Part shown: positions 45,738 through 56,522 of the stretch, one piece after another
How the letters are laid out: each line of letters begins with the position of its first letter
How positions within the stretch are numbered: position 1 is the stretch's first letter
NCBI RefSeq assembly: GCF_900156045.1
Contig: NZ_FTMX01000001.1
Location: 434,001-498,000, forward strand
DNA: 64,000 nucleotides
Reading direction: 5' to 3'
DNA from: Peribacillus simplex
Lineage (GTDB): Bacteria > Bacillota > Bacilli > Bacillales > DSM-1321
Position numbers and translations under genes: made by a program
Notes under the pieces: model-generated
The model's input: the letters and a program-made list of their open reading frames with translations, nothing else
The model's database searches: none
What the model was told of the DNA's origin: nothing

Positions 45738-46979
45738 ATGACATTAAGAGAAGAAGCATTACATATGCACCGCTTGAATCAAGGAAAATTAGAAACAGTT
45801 TCGAAAGTACCGGTAAGGAATGCAGTAGATTTAAGCCTGGCTTATTCTCCTGGTGTCGCAGAACCGTGTAAAGATATTTACGATAAGCCGGATACCGTTT
45901 ATGACTATACAATGAAGGGGAATACTGTTGCTGTTATTTCTGATGGAACGGCTGTATTGGGACTTGGAAACATCGGTCCGGAAGCTGCCATGCCGGTTAT
46001 GGAAGGTAAAGCCGTTCTATTTAAAAGTTTCGCTGGAGTAGACGCTTTCCCAATCTGTTTAAAAACGACGGATGTGGACAAAATTGTAGAGACCGTTAAA
46101 TTACTCGAACCGACTTTCGGTGGAGTGAACTTAGAGGACATAGCCGCACCGAATTGTTTTGAAATTGAAGAAAGACTCAAGAAAGAAATGAATATTCCTG
46201 TTTTTCATGATGATCAGCATGGTACAGCCATTGTTACTGTTGCCGGTCTTGTGAACGCATTACGACTAGTTAATAAATCAATGTCAGAAATTAAAGTGGT
46301 TGCGAATGGAGCAGGCGCTGCGGGCATTGCCATCATTAAATTGCTTTATAGCTATGGAGTTCGTGACATCATCATGTGTGATACGAAGGGTGCCATTTAT
46401 GAGGGCCGTTCGACAGGTATGAATGATACAAAAGAACAAGTGGCGAAAGTGACCAATCGAAATAGGGTTTCAGGACCTTTGGAAACTGTCATTCAAAACG
46501 CTGATGTATTTATTGGTGTTTCTGCTGCAGGTGCATTGACGAAAGAAATGGTTTCTACTATGAACCGGGATGCGATCATTTTCGCGATGGCCAATCCAGA
46601 TCCGGAAATCATGCCGGAAGATGCAAAAGCGGCAGGTGCCAAGGTTGTTGGAACAGGCCGTTCGGATTTCCCGAATCAGGTCAATAACGTCCTTGCTTTC
46701 CCAGGGATTTTCCGTGGTGCCCTGGATGTACGTGCGACTCATATCAATGAAAAAATGAAGGTTGCTGCAGTGCAAGCCATTGCCGGTTTAATACAGGAAC
46801 ATGAGTTACACGAAGACTACGTCATCCCTGCTCCATTCGATGAGAGGGTAGCACCTGCCGTCGCGGCTGCTGTTGCCAAGGCAGCGATGGAAACCGGAGT
46901 AGCCAGGATTAATGTAGATCCAGAGGAAATTAAAGAAAAAACAAGGAAATTAGCGATCATTGGAAAAAGTGAGGAATAA
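45738..46979 (+). CDS. ytsJ: NAD(P)-dependent malic enzyme, YtsJ type
   Basis: A 413-residue oxidative decarboxylase turning malate into pyruvate, CO2 and a reduced cofactor. SLAYSPGVAEPCKDI, GTAVLGLGNIGPEAAMPVMEGKA (metal and malate site), HDDQHGTAIVT and ANGAGAAGIAI (dinucleotide loop) are all clear. It is the short bacterial form without a phosphotransacetylase domain. Close similarity to B. subtilis YtsJ, which prefers NADP. ATG at 45738 has TAGGAG; 11 upstream residues are unsupported. It shares an operon with the FadR-like regulator 5 bases downstream and lies near accDA, suggesting NADPH supply for fatty acid synthesis. Confidence 0.94.
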   Translation: MTLREEALHMHRLNQGKLETVSKVPVRNAVDLSLAYSPGVAEPCKDIYDKPDTVYDYTMKGNTVAVISDGTAVLGLGNIGPEAAMPVMEGKAVLFKSFAGVDAFPICLKTTDVDKIVETVKLLEPTFGGVNLEDIAAPNCFEIEERLKKEMNIPVFHDDQHGTAIVTVAGLVNALRLVNKSMSEIKVVANGAGAAGIAIIKLLYSYGVRDIIMCDTKGAIYEGRSTGMNDTKEQVAKVTNRNRVSGPLETVIQNADVFIGVSAAGALTKEMVSTMNRDAIIFAMANPDPEIMPEDAKAAGAKVVGTGRSDFPNQVNNVLAFPGIFRGALDVRATHINEKMKVAAVQAIAGLIQEHELHEDYVIPAPFDERVAPAVAAAVAKAAMETGVARINVDPEEIKEKTRKLAIIGKSEE

Positions 46980-46984
46980 TTAAT

Positions 46985-47614
46985 TTGGCAGGTCGTACTT
47001 CTTCATCCAAAATTTATCTCGATGTCGTTGAGAGCCTACGTACCATGATTGAAGCGGACGGCCTCCTGCCGGGAGACAAAATCCCATCAGAACGGGAGTT
47101 ATCGGATCGTTTTAATGTTGGCCGTTCCTCTGTCCGTGAAGCATTGCGTGCCTTAGAACTATTAGGGTTAATAGAAACAAGGCGTGGTGAAGGGACGTTT
47201 ATCAGGGATTTCCAGGAGCATAAGCTAGTCGAGCTTCTGGGAACCTTTTTTTTGCAAGATAAAAAAGTACAAGAAGATTTGTCAGAGACGAAAAGACTGA
47301 TTGAAATTGACTGTTTGCGGATCGTCGCCTTTTTCGCTACGGCTGAGGATATCAAAAGATTAATGGTCTGGGTCAAAGCGGATGAGTTTCATGATGATGA
47401 TTTCTTCTTAAGAATTGCCATTTTGAATCGCAATCGATTGCTGGAAAGAATTTGGCGCATTGTCAACAGCTATGCTAGAACATCAGAGATGGTACAGGGT
47501 AATGTGAAAAAAGAAGATTATCTGGCACTTCTTACATATTTGCTCGAACGTGATGAAGAAAAAGCCATCGAAACGTATCTTATTAGAATTAGAAATATGT
47601 CGAAGGACGAGTGA
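46985..47614 (+). CDS. FadR-subfamily GntR transcriptional regulator
   Basis: A 209-residue DNA-binding protein. The winged helix-turn-helix (about 10-75, KIPSERELSDRFNVGRSSVREALRALELLGLIETRRGEGTF) is a textbook GntR/FadR reading head. The C-terminal FCD-like helical domain (about 85-205) is short and lacks the usual metal-binding histidines: L142 follows the DDDFF segment, Y179 replaces the EH position, and the last helix has no His. TTG start, eight bases after GAGGAA. It lies 5 bases after ytsJ and 90 bases before accD. It likely represses its own operon via the operator at 45672-45684; effector unknown. Confidence 0.88.
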   Translation: MAGRTSSSKIYLDVVESLRTMIEADGLLPGDKIPSERELSDRFNVGRSSVREALRALELLGLIETRRGEGTFIRDFQEHKLVELLGTFFLQDKKVQEDLSETKRLIEIDCLRIVAFFATAEDIKRLMVWVKADEFHDDDFFLRIAILNRNRLLERIWRIVNSYARTSEMVQGNVKKEDYLALLTYLLERDEEKAIETYLIRIRNMSKDE

Positions 47615-47704
47615 CACCTTTTTACACGATACTAATTTTATTTCTGATATAGTTTGTACCAAGTATCATATAATAGATAATTGGTGGTAAAGGGAGGATT
47701 AAGC

Positions 47705-48568
47705 TTGCTTAAAGAGCTATTTGCGAAATCTAAGAAGAAATATGCAACGGTTCCTTTAGACCGGGAGAAACAAGATGTACCGGAAGGAATCATGACAAAG
47801 TGCACCGGCTGTAAAAAAATCATGTATACAAAAGAATTGGTGAAAAACAAGAAAGTCTGTCTGCATTGCGGGTACCATCATCCGATGTCTTCCCATGAGC
47901 GCATCGAATTTTTATTCGACGAAGGCACTTTCAATGAATTTGATAAAGAAATGATTTCAGTTAACCCGCTTGAATTTCCGGATTACTTAGATAAATTGGA
48001 AAAAGATAGAAAGAAAGCCAAGATTAATGAGGCGGTTGTTACAGGAGTGGGAAGCATCAATGGGTACCAAGTCTCAACAGCCATCATGGATTCTAATTTC
48101 CGGATGGGAAGCATGGGATCCGTTGTTGGGGAAAAAATCACCCGTGCCATCGAACGTGCAGGTGAATTGAAGATTCCGTTCATCATATTTACGGCATCAG
48201 GCGGCGCTCGTATGCAGGAGGGTGTTTTAAGCTTGATGCAGATGGCGAAGACAAGTGCGGCACTCAAGATATTCAGCAATGAAGGCGGACTGATCATATC
48301 AATGATGACCCATCCTACTACAGGCGGGGTTTCGGCAAGTTTCGCGTCACTTGGCGATATTAATCTAGCCGAACCTGGAGCCCTTATTGGTTTTGCAGGA
48401 CGAAGAATCATTGAACAGACAATCCATGAAGAGCTTCCTGAAGATTTCCAAACGGCTGAATTCTTGATGAAGCACGGCCAATTGGATGCGGTCGTCAAAC
48501 GCACTGAAATGAAGGAAACCTTGACGACAATCCTTAAAATCCATGCTCCGGGCGGTGAATGGTCATGA
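47705..48568 (+). CDS. accD: Acetyl-CoA carboxylase carboxyltransferase subunit beta
   Basis: A 287-residue subunit that, with AccA, transfers CO2 from biotin to acetyl-CoA to form malonyl-CoA. An N-terminal four-cysteine zinc ribbon (CTGC and CLHC, about 33-55) precedes the crotonase-fold carboxyltransferase domain with [12 protein letters not shown] and [14 protein letters not shown] at 47705 after GGGAGG is the best start and matches the B. subtilis N-terminus (MLKxxF). Its stop overlaps the accA ATG (ATGA). It lies 90 bases after the FadR-like gene, with no terminator in between, so some transcripts may run through. Confidence 0.96.
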   Translation: MLKELFAKSKKKYATVPLDREKQDVPEGIMTKCTGCKKIMYTKELVKNKKVCLHCGYHHPMSSHERIEFLFDEGTFNEFDKEMISVNPLEFPDYLDKLEKDRKKAKINEAVVTGVGSINGYQVSTAIMDSNFRMGSMGSVVGEKITRAIERAGELKIPFIIFTASGGARMQEGVLSLMQMAKTSAALKIFSNEGGLIISMMTHPTTGGVSASFASLGDINLAEPGALIGFAGRRIIEQTIHEELPEDFQTAEFLMKHGQLDAVVKRTEMKETLTTILKIHAPGGEWS

Positions 48569-49563
48569 TTTACGAATTAGAGTTCGAGCGTCCCATTACG
48601 GACCTTAGAAATAAAATTAAAGAGCTAAAGTCCATTTCGAAGGACGCTGATGTAGACCTTACAGCTGAAATCGAAACATTGGAAAAGCGTTTAGAGAAGC
48701 TGGAAGTGGATATTTATAACCATCTTAAACCGTGGGATCGTGTTCAGATTGCCCGGCATCCAGCCCGTCCGACGACGCTTGATTACATTCCGCTATTATT
48801 CAATGACTTCATCGAGTTTCATGGTGATCGTTATTATGGGGATGATGAAGCGATTGTCGCTGGAATCGCAGAATTTGATGGACTTGCCGTGACTGTCATC
48901 GGTCATCAGCGAGGTAAGGATACGAAGGAAAACATCCGTCGTAACTTTGGCATGCCCCATCCTGAAGGCTATCGAAAAGCTTTACGTCTGATGAAACAGG
49001 CGGAAAAATTCAACCGTCCGATTATTTGTTTCATTGATACGAAGGGAGCTTTCCCAGGTAAAGCTGCTGAAGAGCGCGGGCAAAGTGAAGCCATTGCGAA
49101 GAACCTTTTCGAAATGGCAGGGCTGAAGGTGCCTGTCATCAGTATTGTCATCGGTGAAGGCGGAAGCGGCGGTGCATTGGCACTTGGCGTCGGGGACCGA
49201 ATTTTCATGCTTGAGAACTCAACATATTCGGTAATTTCCCCTGAAGGTGCTGCAGCCTTGCTGTGGAAGGATGCTTCTCAGGCTAAGAGAGCTGCGGAAT
49301 CGATGAAAATCACGGCTCCTGATTTAAACCGCTTAGGAGTCATCGATGAGATCATTCCTGAAGTGAGGGGCGGAGCCCATCGGGATTCAAATTTACAGGC
49401 AGAGGCCATCAAGGATATTCTAAAACGTTCATTCAATGAACTTCTGCCATTGAATAGTGATGATCTTATCAACCAGCGTTATATGAAATTCAAGAAAATC
49501 GGTGAATATGAATTTGCAAAACAGCCTGAGGGCGAACCTAAGGAAGTTGAACAGCATTCATAA
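48565..49563 (+). CDS. accA: Acetyl-CoA carboxylase carboxyltransferase subunit alpha
   Basis: A 332-residue partner of AccD. An N-terminal helical hairpin (about 10-50) pairs subunits. The catalytic core holds [50 protein letters not shown] and [16 protein letters not shown]. The ATG at 48565 overlaps the accD stop; an in-frame ATG two codons earlier is possible. Terminator follows. AccB and AccC (biotin carrier and carboxylase) must be elsewhere. Confidence 0.96.
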   Translation: MIYELEFERPITDLRNKIKELKSISKDADVDLTAEIETLEKRLEKLEVDIYNHLKPWDRVQIARHPARPTTLDYIPLLFNDFIEFHGDRYYGDDEAIVAGIAEFDGLAVTVIGHQRGKDTKENIRRNFGMPHPEGYRKALRLMKQAEKFNRPIICFIDTKGAFPGKAAEERGQSEAIAKNLFEMAGLKVPVISIVIGEGGSGGALALGVGDRIFMLENSTYSVISPEGAAALLWKDASQAKRAAESMKITAPDLNRLGVIDEIIPEVRGGAHRDSNLQAEAIKDILKRSFNELLPLNSDDLINQRYMKFKKIGEYEFAKQPEGEPKEVEQHS

Positions 49564-49579
49564 TCACATTTACAAAAGG

Positions 49580-49612
49580 GAAAACGTGCTGCCTCGGGCA
49601 ACACGTTTTTTC
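49580..49612 (+). terminator. Terminator of accDA
   Basis: AAAACGTG-c-TGCC with GGCA-a-CACGTTTT, a 3-base loop and six Ts. Confidence 0.88.
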
Positions 49613-49821
49613 ATCCTTTCATGGGCGCATATGCATTCATTACAGAAACGTGTAAAGAATATGGTTTGTGTGTAGAATGTAAACTTTTGCGCCATTTTAC
49701 TTCAATTTCTGATGAGAATCGGTTAGTCTTATAACATCAAGTAAGCATAAGTGAAGCAGTTTCCTGCTTATTGAGGCTTGAAAAAGGGTACAATGATATA
49801 ACGAGGCTAAAAATTGATTAG

Positions 49822-50802
<981 letters not shown>

Positions 50803-50837
50803 TCATTATTGATCGATAGATTGTTTAAAGAAGACAT

Positions 50838-50885
50838 AAAACACTGCGCCCTTGTCTTCAAAAGGTGGACAGGCGGCAGTTTTCC
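50838..50885 (+). terminator. Imperfect hairpin between pfkA and pyk
   Basis: AAAACaCTGC-GCC-cTTGTC can pair with GACAGGCGGCAGTTTT around an 11-base loop. The T-run is short, so it may be a partial terminator, an mRNA-stabilising hairpin or a processing site and not a full stop. Confidence 0.4.
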
Positions 50886-50903
50886 TTAAAGGAGGATGAC
50901 CAC

Positions 50904-52664
50904 ATGCGTAAAACCAAGATTGTTTGTACGATTGGCCCCGCAAGTGAAAGTATAGAAAAGCTGGTTCAATTGATAGAGGCGGGGATGAATGTAGCACGGC
51001 TTAACTTTTCTCATGGAAATCATGAAGAACATGCCGCCAGAATACGCAATATCAGAGAAGCGAGCGAAAAAGCGGGTAAACAGGTTGCCATCCTGTTGGA
51101 TACAAAAGGACCTGAAATACGGACAAATAATATGGAGAATGATTCCATAGAGCTTGTTGCCGGTAATGAAATCATTATTTCCATGAATGAAGTCCTGGGA
51201 ACACCTGAAAAATTCTCTATTACCTATGAAGGGCTTCTGCATGATGTCTACCCAGGATCTAAAATCCTTTTGGATGATGGACTGATCGGGCTTGAAGTGT
51301 TGAAGATAGATCAGGTAAGAAGAGAAATCCATACCAAGATCTTGAATAGCGGTACACTTAAGAACAAAAAAGGCGTGAATGTTCCTGGAGTTTCGGTTAA
51401 CCTGCCTGGCATAACGGAGAAAGATGAACAGGATATCCTTTTTGGAATCGAACAGGGTATCGACTTCATTGCTGCCTCATTTGTACGCAGGGCTTCCGAT
51501 GTACTTGAAGTAAGTGAATTATTGCAGCAAAATGGAGCGGAACATATTCAAATCATCCCTAAAATCGAGAATCAAGAGGGCGTGGACCGTCTTGATGAAA
51601 TCTTGGAAGTATCAGATGGCTTGATGGTAGCACGTGGAGACTTGGGAGTGGAAATTCCCGCAGAAGAAGTGCCACTAGTCCAAAAACAAATGATCAAAAA
51701 ATGTAATAATGCTGGGAAACCAGTCATAACGGCTACACAAATGCTCGATTCAATGCAACGTAATCCTAGGCCGACCCGTGCAGAAGCAAGTGACGTGGCC
51801 AATGCCATATTTGATGGAACGGATGCAATCATGCTTTCTGGTGAAACAGCTGCCGGAACCTATCCTGTAGAAGCGGTGCAAACGATGCATAACATTGCTT
51901 CACGTGCTGAAACTGCCCTTGATTATCGGGATATATTATCAGTCAGAAGCAAAGTGAACCGCCATAATGTCACTGATGCTATTGGTCAATCCGTTGCCCA
52001 CACCGCGCTTAATCTTAATGCAGGGGCAATCATCACGCCTACAGAAAGCGGTCATACGGCAAGGATGATTTCCAAATACCGCCCTAAAGCACCGATCATT
52101 GCGGTTACATCCAATGATCATGTTACAAGAGGGCTTGCATTGGTTTGGGGAGTCTATCCGCAGATTGGTCCAAAAGCAACGACTACCGATGAAATGCTTC
52201 AAACCGCAATAGATGAAAGCTTGCATTCTGGCTTAGTTTCCCATGGGGATTTAGTCGTCATTACAGCCGGTGTGCCTGTAGGTGAAACAGGTACGACTAA
52301 CTTGATGAAAATTCATGTGTTAGGAGAGGTTCTTTTGAAAGCTCAAGGAATCGGCAGGAAATCAGCTAAAGGGGAAGTGGTTATCGCTAAGAATGCCAAG
52401 GAAGCTTTGGAGAAAGTGACGGAAGGCTCTGTATTGGTTACGATCGGTTCAGACCGCGAAATGATGCCGGCGATTGAAAAGTGTGCGGCCTTGATTACGG
52501 AAGAAGGCGGTTTGACAAGCCATGCAGCTGTTGTAGGAGTTACATTGGGCATACCGGTCATCGTTGGGGCGGAAGACGCGACCAAGGTTTTCAAGGATGG
52601 TCAAAGAATAACAGTCGATGCAGGTCGCGGAGTCATTTACGATGGACATGCCAACGTTTTGTAA
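50904..52664 (+). CDS. pyk: Pyruvate kinase with C-terminal PEP-utiliser-like domain
   Basis: A 586-residue enzyme that makes pyruvate and ATP from phosphoenolpyruvate. [19 protein letters not shown], the catalytic IPKIENQEG and [11 protein letters not shown], and TATQMLDSM are all present. An extra domain of about 110 residues at the C-terminus (about 475-586, with [11 protein letters not shown]) resembles the PEP-utilising mobile domain typical of Bacillus pyruvate kinases. Its His is in TSHAA. ATG after AAAGGAGG. Second gene after pfkA, so both are probably co-transcribed for glycolysis. Confidence 0.97.
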   Translation: MRKTKIVCTIGPASESIEKLVQLIEAGMNVARLNFSHGNHEEHAARIRNIREASEKAGKQVAILLDTKGPEIRTNNMENDSIELVAGNEIIISMNEVLGTPEKFSITYEGLLHDVYPGSKILLDDGLIGLEVLKIDQVRREIHTKILNSGTLKNKKGVNVPGVSVNLPGITEKDEQDILFGIEQGIDFIAASFVRRASDVLEVSELLQQNGAEHIQIIPKIENQEGVDRLDEILEVSDGLMVARGDLGVEIPAEEVPLVQKQMIKKCNNAGKPVITATQMLDSMQRNPRPTRAEASDVANAIFDGTDAIMLSGETAAGTYPVEAVQTMHNIASRAETALDYRDILSVRSKVNRHNVTDAIGQSVAHTALNLNAGAIITPTESGHTARMISKYRPKAPIIAVTSNDHVTRGLALVWGVYPQIGPKATTTDEMLQTAIDESLHSGLVSHGDLVVITAGVPVGETGTTNLMKIHVLGEVLLKAQGIGRKSAKGEVVIAKNAKEALEKVTEGSVLVTIGSDREMMPAIEKCAALITEEGGLTSHAAVVGVTLGIPVIVGAEDATKVFKDGQRITVDAGRGVIYDGHANVL

Positions 52665-52745
52665 AACGAAATTTTGGCTGATTCCCTGCCGATGAGGTAA
52701 GATGGATGTACCGCACCAGAAATGGGCTGTGCAGGAGGAATGTAG

Positions 52746-53138
52746 ATGAAATATTTTTTAATGTTTATCATTGCGATGCCGGTCGTTGAAATTATAGTCC
52801 TTTTGCTGTCGGGCAACCTGATTGGTTTTTGGCCAACCCTGTTCCTGATTGTAGCCACAGGTTTGATCGGAGCCTATTTGGCTAAACGGCAAGGGATGGA
52901 AACGTGGAAAAAGGCACAGGAACAGATTCGTTACGGAATGATGCCAGGAAATGAAATCATTGATGGAATCTGTATCTTTATCGGAGCTGCACTGTTGCTG
53001 TCCCCTGGGCTCATCTCGGATATCATGGGATTGATCCTTGTGTTTCCGCCAACCCGGAATCTCCTCAAACCGATTGTTATCCGGTTTATCATGAACAGGA
53101 TGAATAAAGGGAAAGTTACCATCATTCAGCATAAATAA
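52746..53138 (+). CDS. fxsA: FxsA-family membrane protein
   Basis: A 130-residue membrane protein with three hydrophobic helices (about 2-22, 25-45 and 70-95), the FxsA (YtzA) family. The name comes from the E. coli gene whose overexpression relieves F-plasmid exclusion of phage T7; its normal role is unknown. The N-terminus MKYFLMFIIAMPVVEIIVLL is typical. ATG follows GCAGGAGGA. It follows pyk by about 80 bases and ends in a terminator, so it may close the glycolytic operon. Confidence 0.88.
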   Translation: MKYFLMFIIAMPVVEIIVLLLSGNLIGFWPTLFLIVATGLIGAYLAKRQGMETWKKAQEQIRYGMMPGNEIIDGICIFIGAALLLSPGLISDIMGLILVFPPTRNLLKPIVIRFIMNRMNKGKVTIIQHK

Positions 53139-53141
53139 TAT

Positions 53142-53181
53142 AAGGCTGTCTAAAGGCTCAAGCTTTTAGGCAGCCTTTTTT
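53142..53181 (+). terminator. Terminator after fxsA
   Basis: AAGGCTG-t-C-TAAA pairs with TTTTAG-GCAGCCTT; seven Ts follow. Confidence 0.85.
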
Positions 53182-53182
53182 T

Positions 53183-53423
53183 GTCTGGAAAAAAGGTCAA
53201 CAAAAAGCATACAAGTTTTTTATAGGGTGCTTTTTTGACTAACATGGAAATGGGAGTTTCAATGTTAATCAAATTTTGCCTGTTTCACTATTAAATGATG
53301 AATTCCACGAGAATGAAAAAGTGTATAATAACAGGATTTATAAAGATTAACCCTGTGGAAACATTGGTAAATCAGGCTTTTTCATGCTTAAAAATCTTTT
53401 TTTAGATTTTTTAGAAAAAACTG
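53183..53423. other. Intergenic stretch upstream of the aceB promoter
   Basis: About 240 AT-rich bases without a recognisable gene or RNA. Some catabolite control is expected for a glyoxylate operon, but I found no convincing cre here. Confidence 0.45.
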
Positions 53424-53453
53424 GTGACAAATTTATACAACGTGTTATATAAT
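53424..53453 (+). promoter_or_regulatory. Sigma-A promoter of aceBA
   Basis: GTGACA (53424-53429), 18-base spacer, TATAAT (53448-53453). The -10 is perfect; the -35 differs at the first base. Confidence 0.65.
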
Positions 53454-53486
53454 ACAAACAGGAAATAAAACAACTGTATTATAACA
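53443..53486. repeat. Inverted repeat over the aceB -10 box and 5' leader
   Basis: TGTTATATAATACA (53443-53456) and TGTATTATAACA (53475-53486) are inverted copies of each other apart from a two-base AT gap, separated by 18 bases. One arm covers the -10 and start region and the other lies in the leader. It could be a paired operator or an mRNA hairpin. Confidence 0.6.
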
Positions 53487-53518
53487 TAGGAGAGTTAGAA
53501 AGGATGTGGAGAGGCAAC

Positions 53519-55111
53519 ATGATTACGGAAGCAAAAGGCTTACAAATTACAGGCAACATTAAGCCAGGATATGAACAAATACTTACAACGGAAGCTCTTC
53601 AATTCATTGAAAGAATTGAACGGCATTTCAGTGGAAGAAGGGCAGATCTTCTAGAACGGCGGAAAAGCGTTCAGGAAGAACTGAATCAAGGTAAGCTTCC
53701 TGATTTCCTTGAAGAAACGAAGCATATTCGCGAAAGTGATTGGACGATTGCGCCCCTCCCGAATGATTTGCAGGACCGCAGGGTTGAAATCACTGGACCT
53801 GTTGATCGCAAAATGATCATTAATGCCATGAACTCTGGTGCCAATGTTTTCATGGCGGACTTTGAAGATGCCAATTCACCCACTTGGGAGAATTGCATTG
53901 ATGGCCAATTGAATCTGCGGGATGCAATCCGCGGAACCATTTCATTTAAAAATCCAAATGGCAAAGTGTATGAATTAAATGAAAGGACAGCTGTCCTAAA
54001 GGTAAGGCCACGCGGCTGGCATTTGGAGGAGAAACATGTCCTTTTGGATGGACAGCCTATATCAGCCAGCATTTTTGATTTTGGACTGTACTTTTACCAC
54101 AACGCAAAAGCATTGGTCGAAAGGCAAAGCGGTCCATACTTTTACTTACCAAAAATGGAAAGCCATCTAGAAGCAAGATTATGGAATGACATATTCGTAT
54201 ATGCACAGAACGATCTGAGAATTTCGCAAGGAACCATCAAGGCAACGGTCTTGATAGAAACGATTCTTGCTGCATTCGAAATGGACGAAATTCTGTACGA
54301 GCTGAAAGAACATTCAGCAGGCCTGAACTGTGGCCGCTGGGATTATATCTTTAGTTTCCTGAAAAAATTCCGTCACTCGGATGATGTCATTTTCCCAGAC
54401 CGTCAGCAGGTCACGATGACCGTCCCGAACATGAGAGCGTATTCCTTACTGGCAATCAAAACATGTCACAATCGTAATGCCCCTGCAATCGGCGGGATGG
54501 CGGCGCAAATTCCTGTTAAAAACGACCCGGTTAAGAACGATGAGGCTTTTGCGAAAGTAAAGGCAGATAAAGAACGCGAAGCAAGAGACGGTCATGATGG
54601 AACATGGGTTGCCCATCCAGGTATGGTAAGTACGGCAAAAGAGGTTTTTGACCTGCTCGTCCCAAAACCGAATCAAATTTTCCGAAAACGGGAAGATGTC
54701 CATGTAACAGCTCAAGAGTTGCTGGCTGTACCGGAGGGAACGATCACAGAGGCAGGTTTAAGGACGAATATTAACGTAGGCATCCAATATATCGCCTCCT
54801 GGTTAAGCGGCAGAGGTGCGGCACCCATCAATAACTTAATGGAAGATGCTGCAACCGCTGAAATTTCAAGGGCTCAAGTCTGGCAATGGATCCGTCATCC
54901 AAAAGGCATTCTCGAAGATGGCAGGAAAATAACCGAGGAATTATTCCATCAAATCAAAGAAGAAGAATTGGCGGTCATTAAATCGGAAGTAGGGGAAGAA
55001 ACTTTCAAATCAGGAAAGTTTGAAGAGTCTACTAAACTATTTGAACAATTGATTGAAGCGGATGACTTTGCTGATTTCTTAACGAACGCGGCATACGAAA
55101 AATTATCTTAA
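53519..55111 (+). CDS. aceB: Malate synthase A
   Basis: A 530-residue enzyme of the glyoxylate bypass that condenses glyoxylate with acetyl-CoA to malate. Conserved blocks include [67 protein letters not shown] and GGMAAQIP. Length is that of the A-type (about 530), not the larger G-type. The ATG at 53519 (GGAGAGG upstream, close) is chosen; ATG at 53504, with AGGAGAG 9 bases upstream, is equally possible. It is followed by aceA. This pair is absent from B. subtilis here but present in B. cereus-type genomes. Confidence 0.95.
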   Translation: MITEAKGLQITGNIKPGYEQILTTEALQFIERIERHFSGRRADLLERRKSVQEELNQGKLPDFLEETKHIRESDWTIAPLPNDLQDRRVEITGPVDRKMIINAMNSGANVFMADFEDANSPTWENCIDGQLNLRDAIRGTISFKNPNGKVYELNERTAVLKVRPRGWHLEEKHVLLDGQPISASIFDFGLYFYHNAKALVERQSGPYFYLPKMESHLEARLWNDIFVYAQNDLRISQGTIKATVLIETILAAFEMDEILYELKEHSAGLNCGRWDYIFSFLKKFRHSDDVIFPDRQQVTMTVPNMRAYSLLAIKTCHNRNAPAIGGMAAQIPVKNDPVKNDEAFAKVKADKEREARDGHDGTWVAHPGMVSTAKEVFDLLVPKPNQIFRKREDVHVTAQELLAVPEGTITEAGLRTNINVGIQYIASWLSGRGAAPINNLMEDAATAEISRAQVWQWIRHPKGILEDGRKITEELFHQIKEEELAVIKSEVGEETFKSGKFEESTKLFEQLIEADDFADFLTNAAYEKLS

Positions 55112-55146
55112 TATTCAAAATATAAAAGATGAATCAGGAGGAAATA

Positions 55147-56436
55147 ATGATGATGGTGAATGAGAGAGCGCAAAAATTACAACAAAGCTGGGAAAATGAC
55201 TCACGGTGGACTGGTATTGAACGTCCTTATACGGCCGAAGAAGTTATTAAACTGAGAGGTTCCATCGATATCGAACAAACATTGGCACGCCGTGGTTCTG
55301 AAAAACTATGGAATCTATTGAATACGGAGGATTTCATCAATGCATTAGGGGCATTGACTGGTAACCAAGCCATGCAGCAGGTGAAAGCTGGTTTAAAAGC
55401 AATCTACTTAAGCGGCTGGCAAGTGGCGGCAGATGCTAACATCGCCGGGCAAATGTACCCTGACCAAAGTTTATATCCAGCCAACTCCGTGCCGCAAGTA
55501 GTAAAACGCATTAATCAGACACTTCAGCGTGCAGACCAAATCAGCTTTGCTGAAGGAAAAGATGATATCGATTGGTTCGCTCCAATCGTGGCGGATGCTG
55601 AAGCAGGCTTTGGCGGTTCCCTTAACGTCTTCGAATTGATGAAAGGCATGATCGAAGCTGGAGCGGCTGGCGTTCATTTTGAAGACCAGCTTTCATCCGA
55701 GAAAAAATGTGGTCACCTTGGCGGTAAAGTCCTTCTTCCAACCCAAACGGCAGTCCGTAATTTAGTTTCCGCCCGATTGGCAGCCGACGTAATGGGTACA
55801 CCGACTATCTTGATTGCCCGTACGGATGCAGATGCTGCAGATTTAATCACCGATGATATCGATCCGGTCGATGCACCATTCATCACTGGTGAAAGGACTC
55901 CAGAAGGATTCTACCGCACGAATGCAGGTCTTGACCAAGCTATTGCAAGAGGCCTTGCTTATGCGCCGTATGCCGACCTTATCTGGTGTGAGACTTCTGA
56001 ACCTAATCTAGCGGATGCTCGCCGCTTTGCCGAAGCGATCCATGCAGAGTTCCCGGGCAAACTGCTAGCCTACAATTGTTCCCCATCATTTAACTGGAAA
56101 GCGAAATTAAGTGATGAAGAAATTGCAAATTATCAGGTGGAATTGGGTAAATTGGGTTATAAATTCCAATTCGTTACACTTGCAGGATTCCACTCATTGA
56201 ATCATAGCATGTTCAACCTTGCTCTTGGTTATAAAGACCGCGGCATGGCTGCATACTCAGAACTTCAACAAGCGGAGTTCGCTAGTGAGCCTGACGGCTA
56301 TACAGCAACACGTCATCAGCGTGAAGTGGGAACCGGTTACTTTGATGAAGTGGCACAAGTTGTTTCTGGTGGAACATCATCCACAACAGCGCTTGCAGGT
56401 TCTACTGAAACAGAACAATTCGAGACGTCAAAATAA
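55147..56436 (+). CDS. aceA: Isocitrate lyase
   Basis: A 429-residue enzyme splitting isocitrate to glyoxylate and succinate. The catalytic loop KKCGHLGGK (about 187-195) is intact, with [11 protein letters not shown] and HFEDQL for magnesium and substrate. AGGAGG lies five bases before the ATG at 55147; two more in-frame ATGs follow immediately. With aceB (35 bases upstream) it forms a glyoxylate operon that competes with icd, encoded about 4 kb away. Terminator follows. Confidence 0.96.
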   Translation: MMMVNERAQKLQQSWENDSRWTGIERPYTAEEVIKLRGSIDIEQTLARRGSEKLWNLLNTEDFINALGALTGNQAMQQVKAGLKAIYLSGWQVAADANIAGQMYPDQSLYPANSVPQVVKRINQTLQRADQISFAEGKDDIDWFAPIVADAEAGFGGSLNVFELMKGMIEAGAAGVHFEDQLSSEKKCGHLGGKVLLPTQTAVRNLVSARLAADVMGTPTILIARTDADAADLITDDIDPVDAPFITGERTPEGFYRTNAGLDQAIARGLAYAPYADLIWCETSEPNLADARRFAEAIHAEFPGKLLAYNCSPSFNWKAKLSDEEIANYQVELGKLGYKFQFVTLAGFHSLNHSMFNLALGYKDRGMAAYSELQQAEFASEPDGYTATRHQREVGTGYFDEVAQVVSGGTSSTTALAGSTETEQFETSK

Positions 56437-56451
56437 TTTTGGGGTAAAACC

Positions 56452-56484
56452 AAAAATCCGCCTTGCACCCGAGGCGGATTTTTA
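56452..56484 (+). terminator. Terminator of aceBA
   Basis: AAAAATCCGCCT paired with AGGCGGATTTTT and T-run. Also usable by the convergent ytvI on the minus strand. Confidence 0.9.
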
Positions 56485-56522
56485 AATGGAAATGGGTGAA
56501 TGCTAATAGATGTCTGAGTATC

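Noticed and set aside
47615..47704. Possible second FadR-type operator before accD (TTTGTACCAAG)
   Set aside because: Spacing and centre do not fit TGGTNNNACCA, so I do not call it a site.
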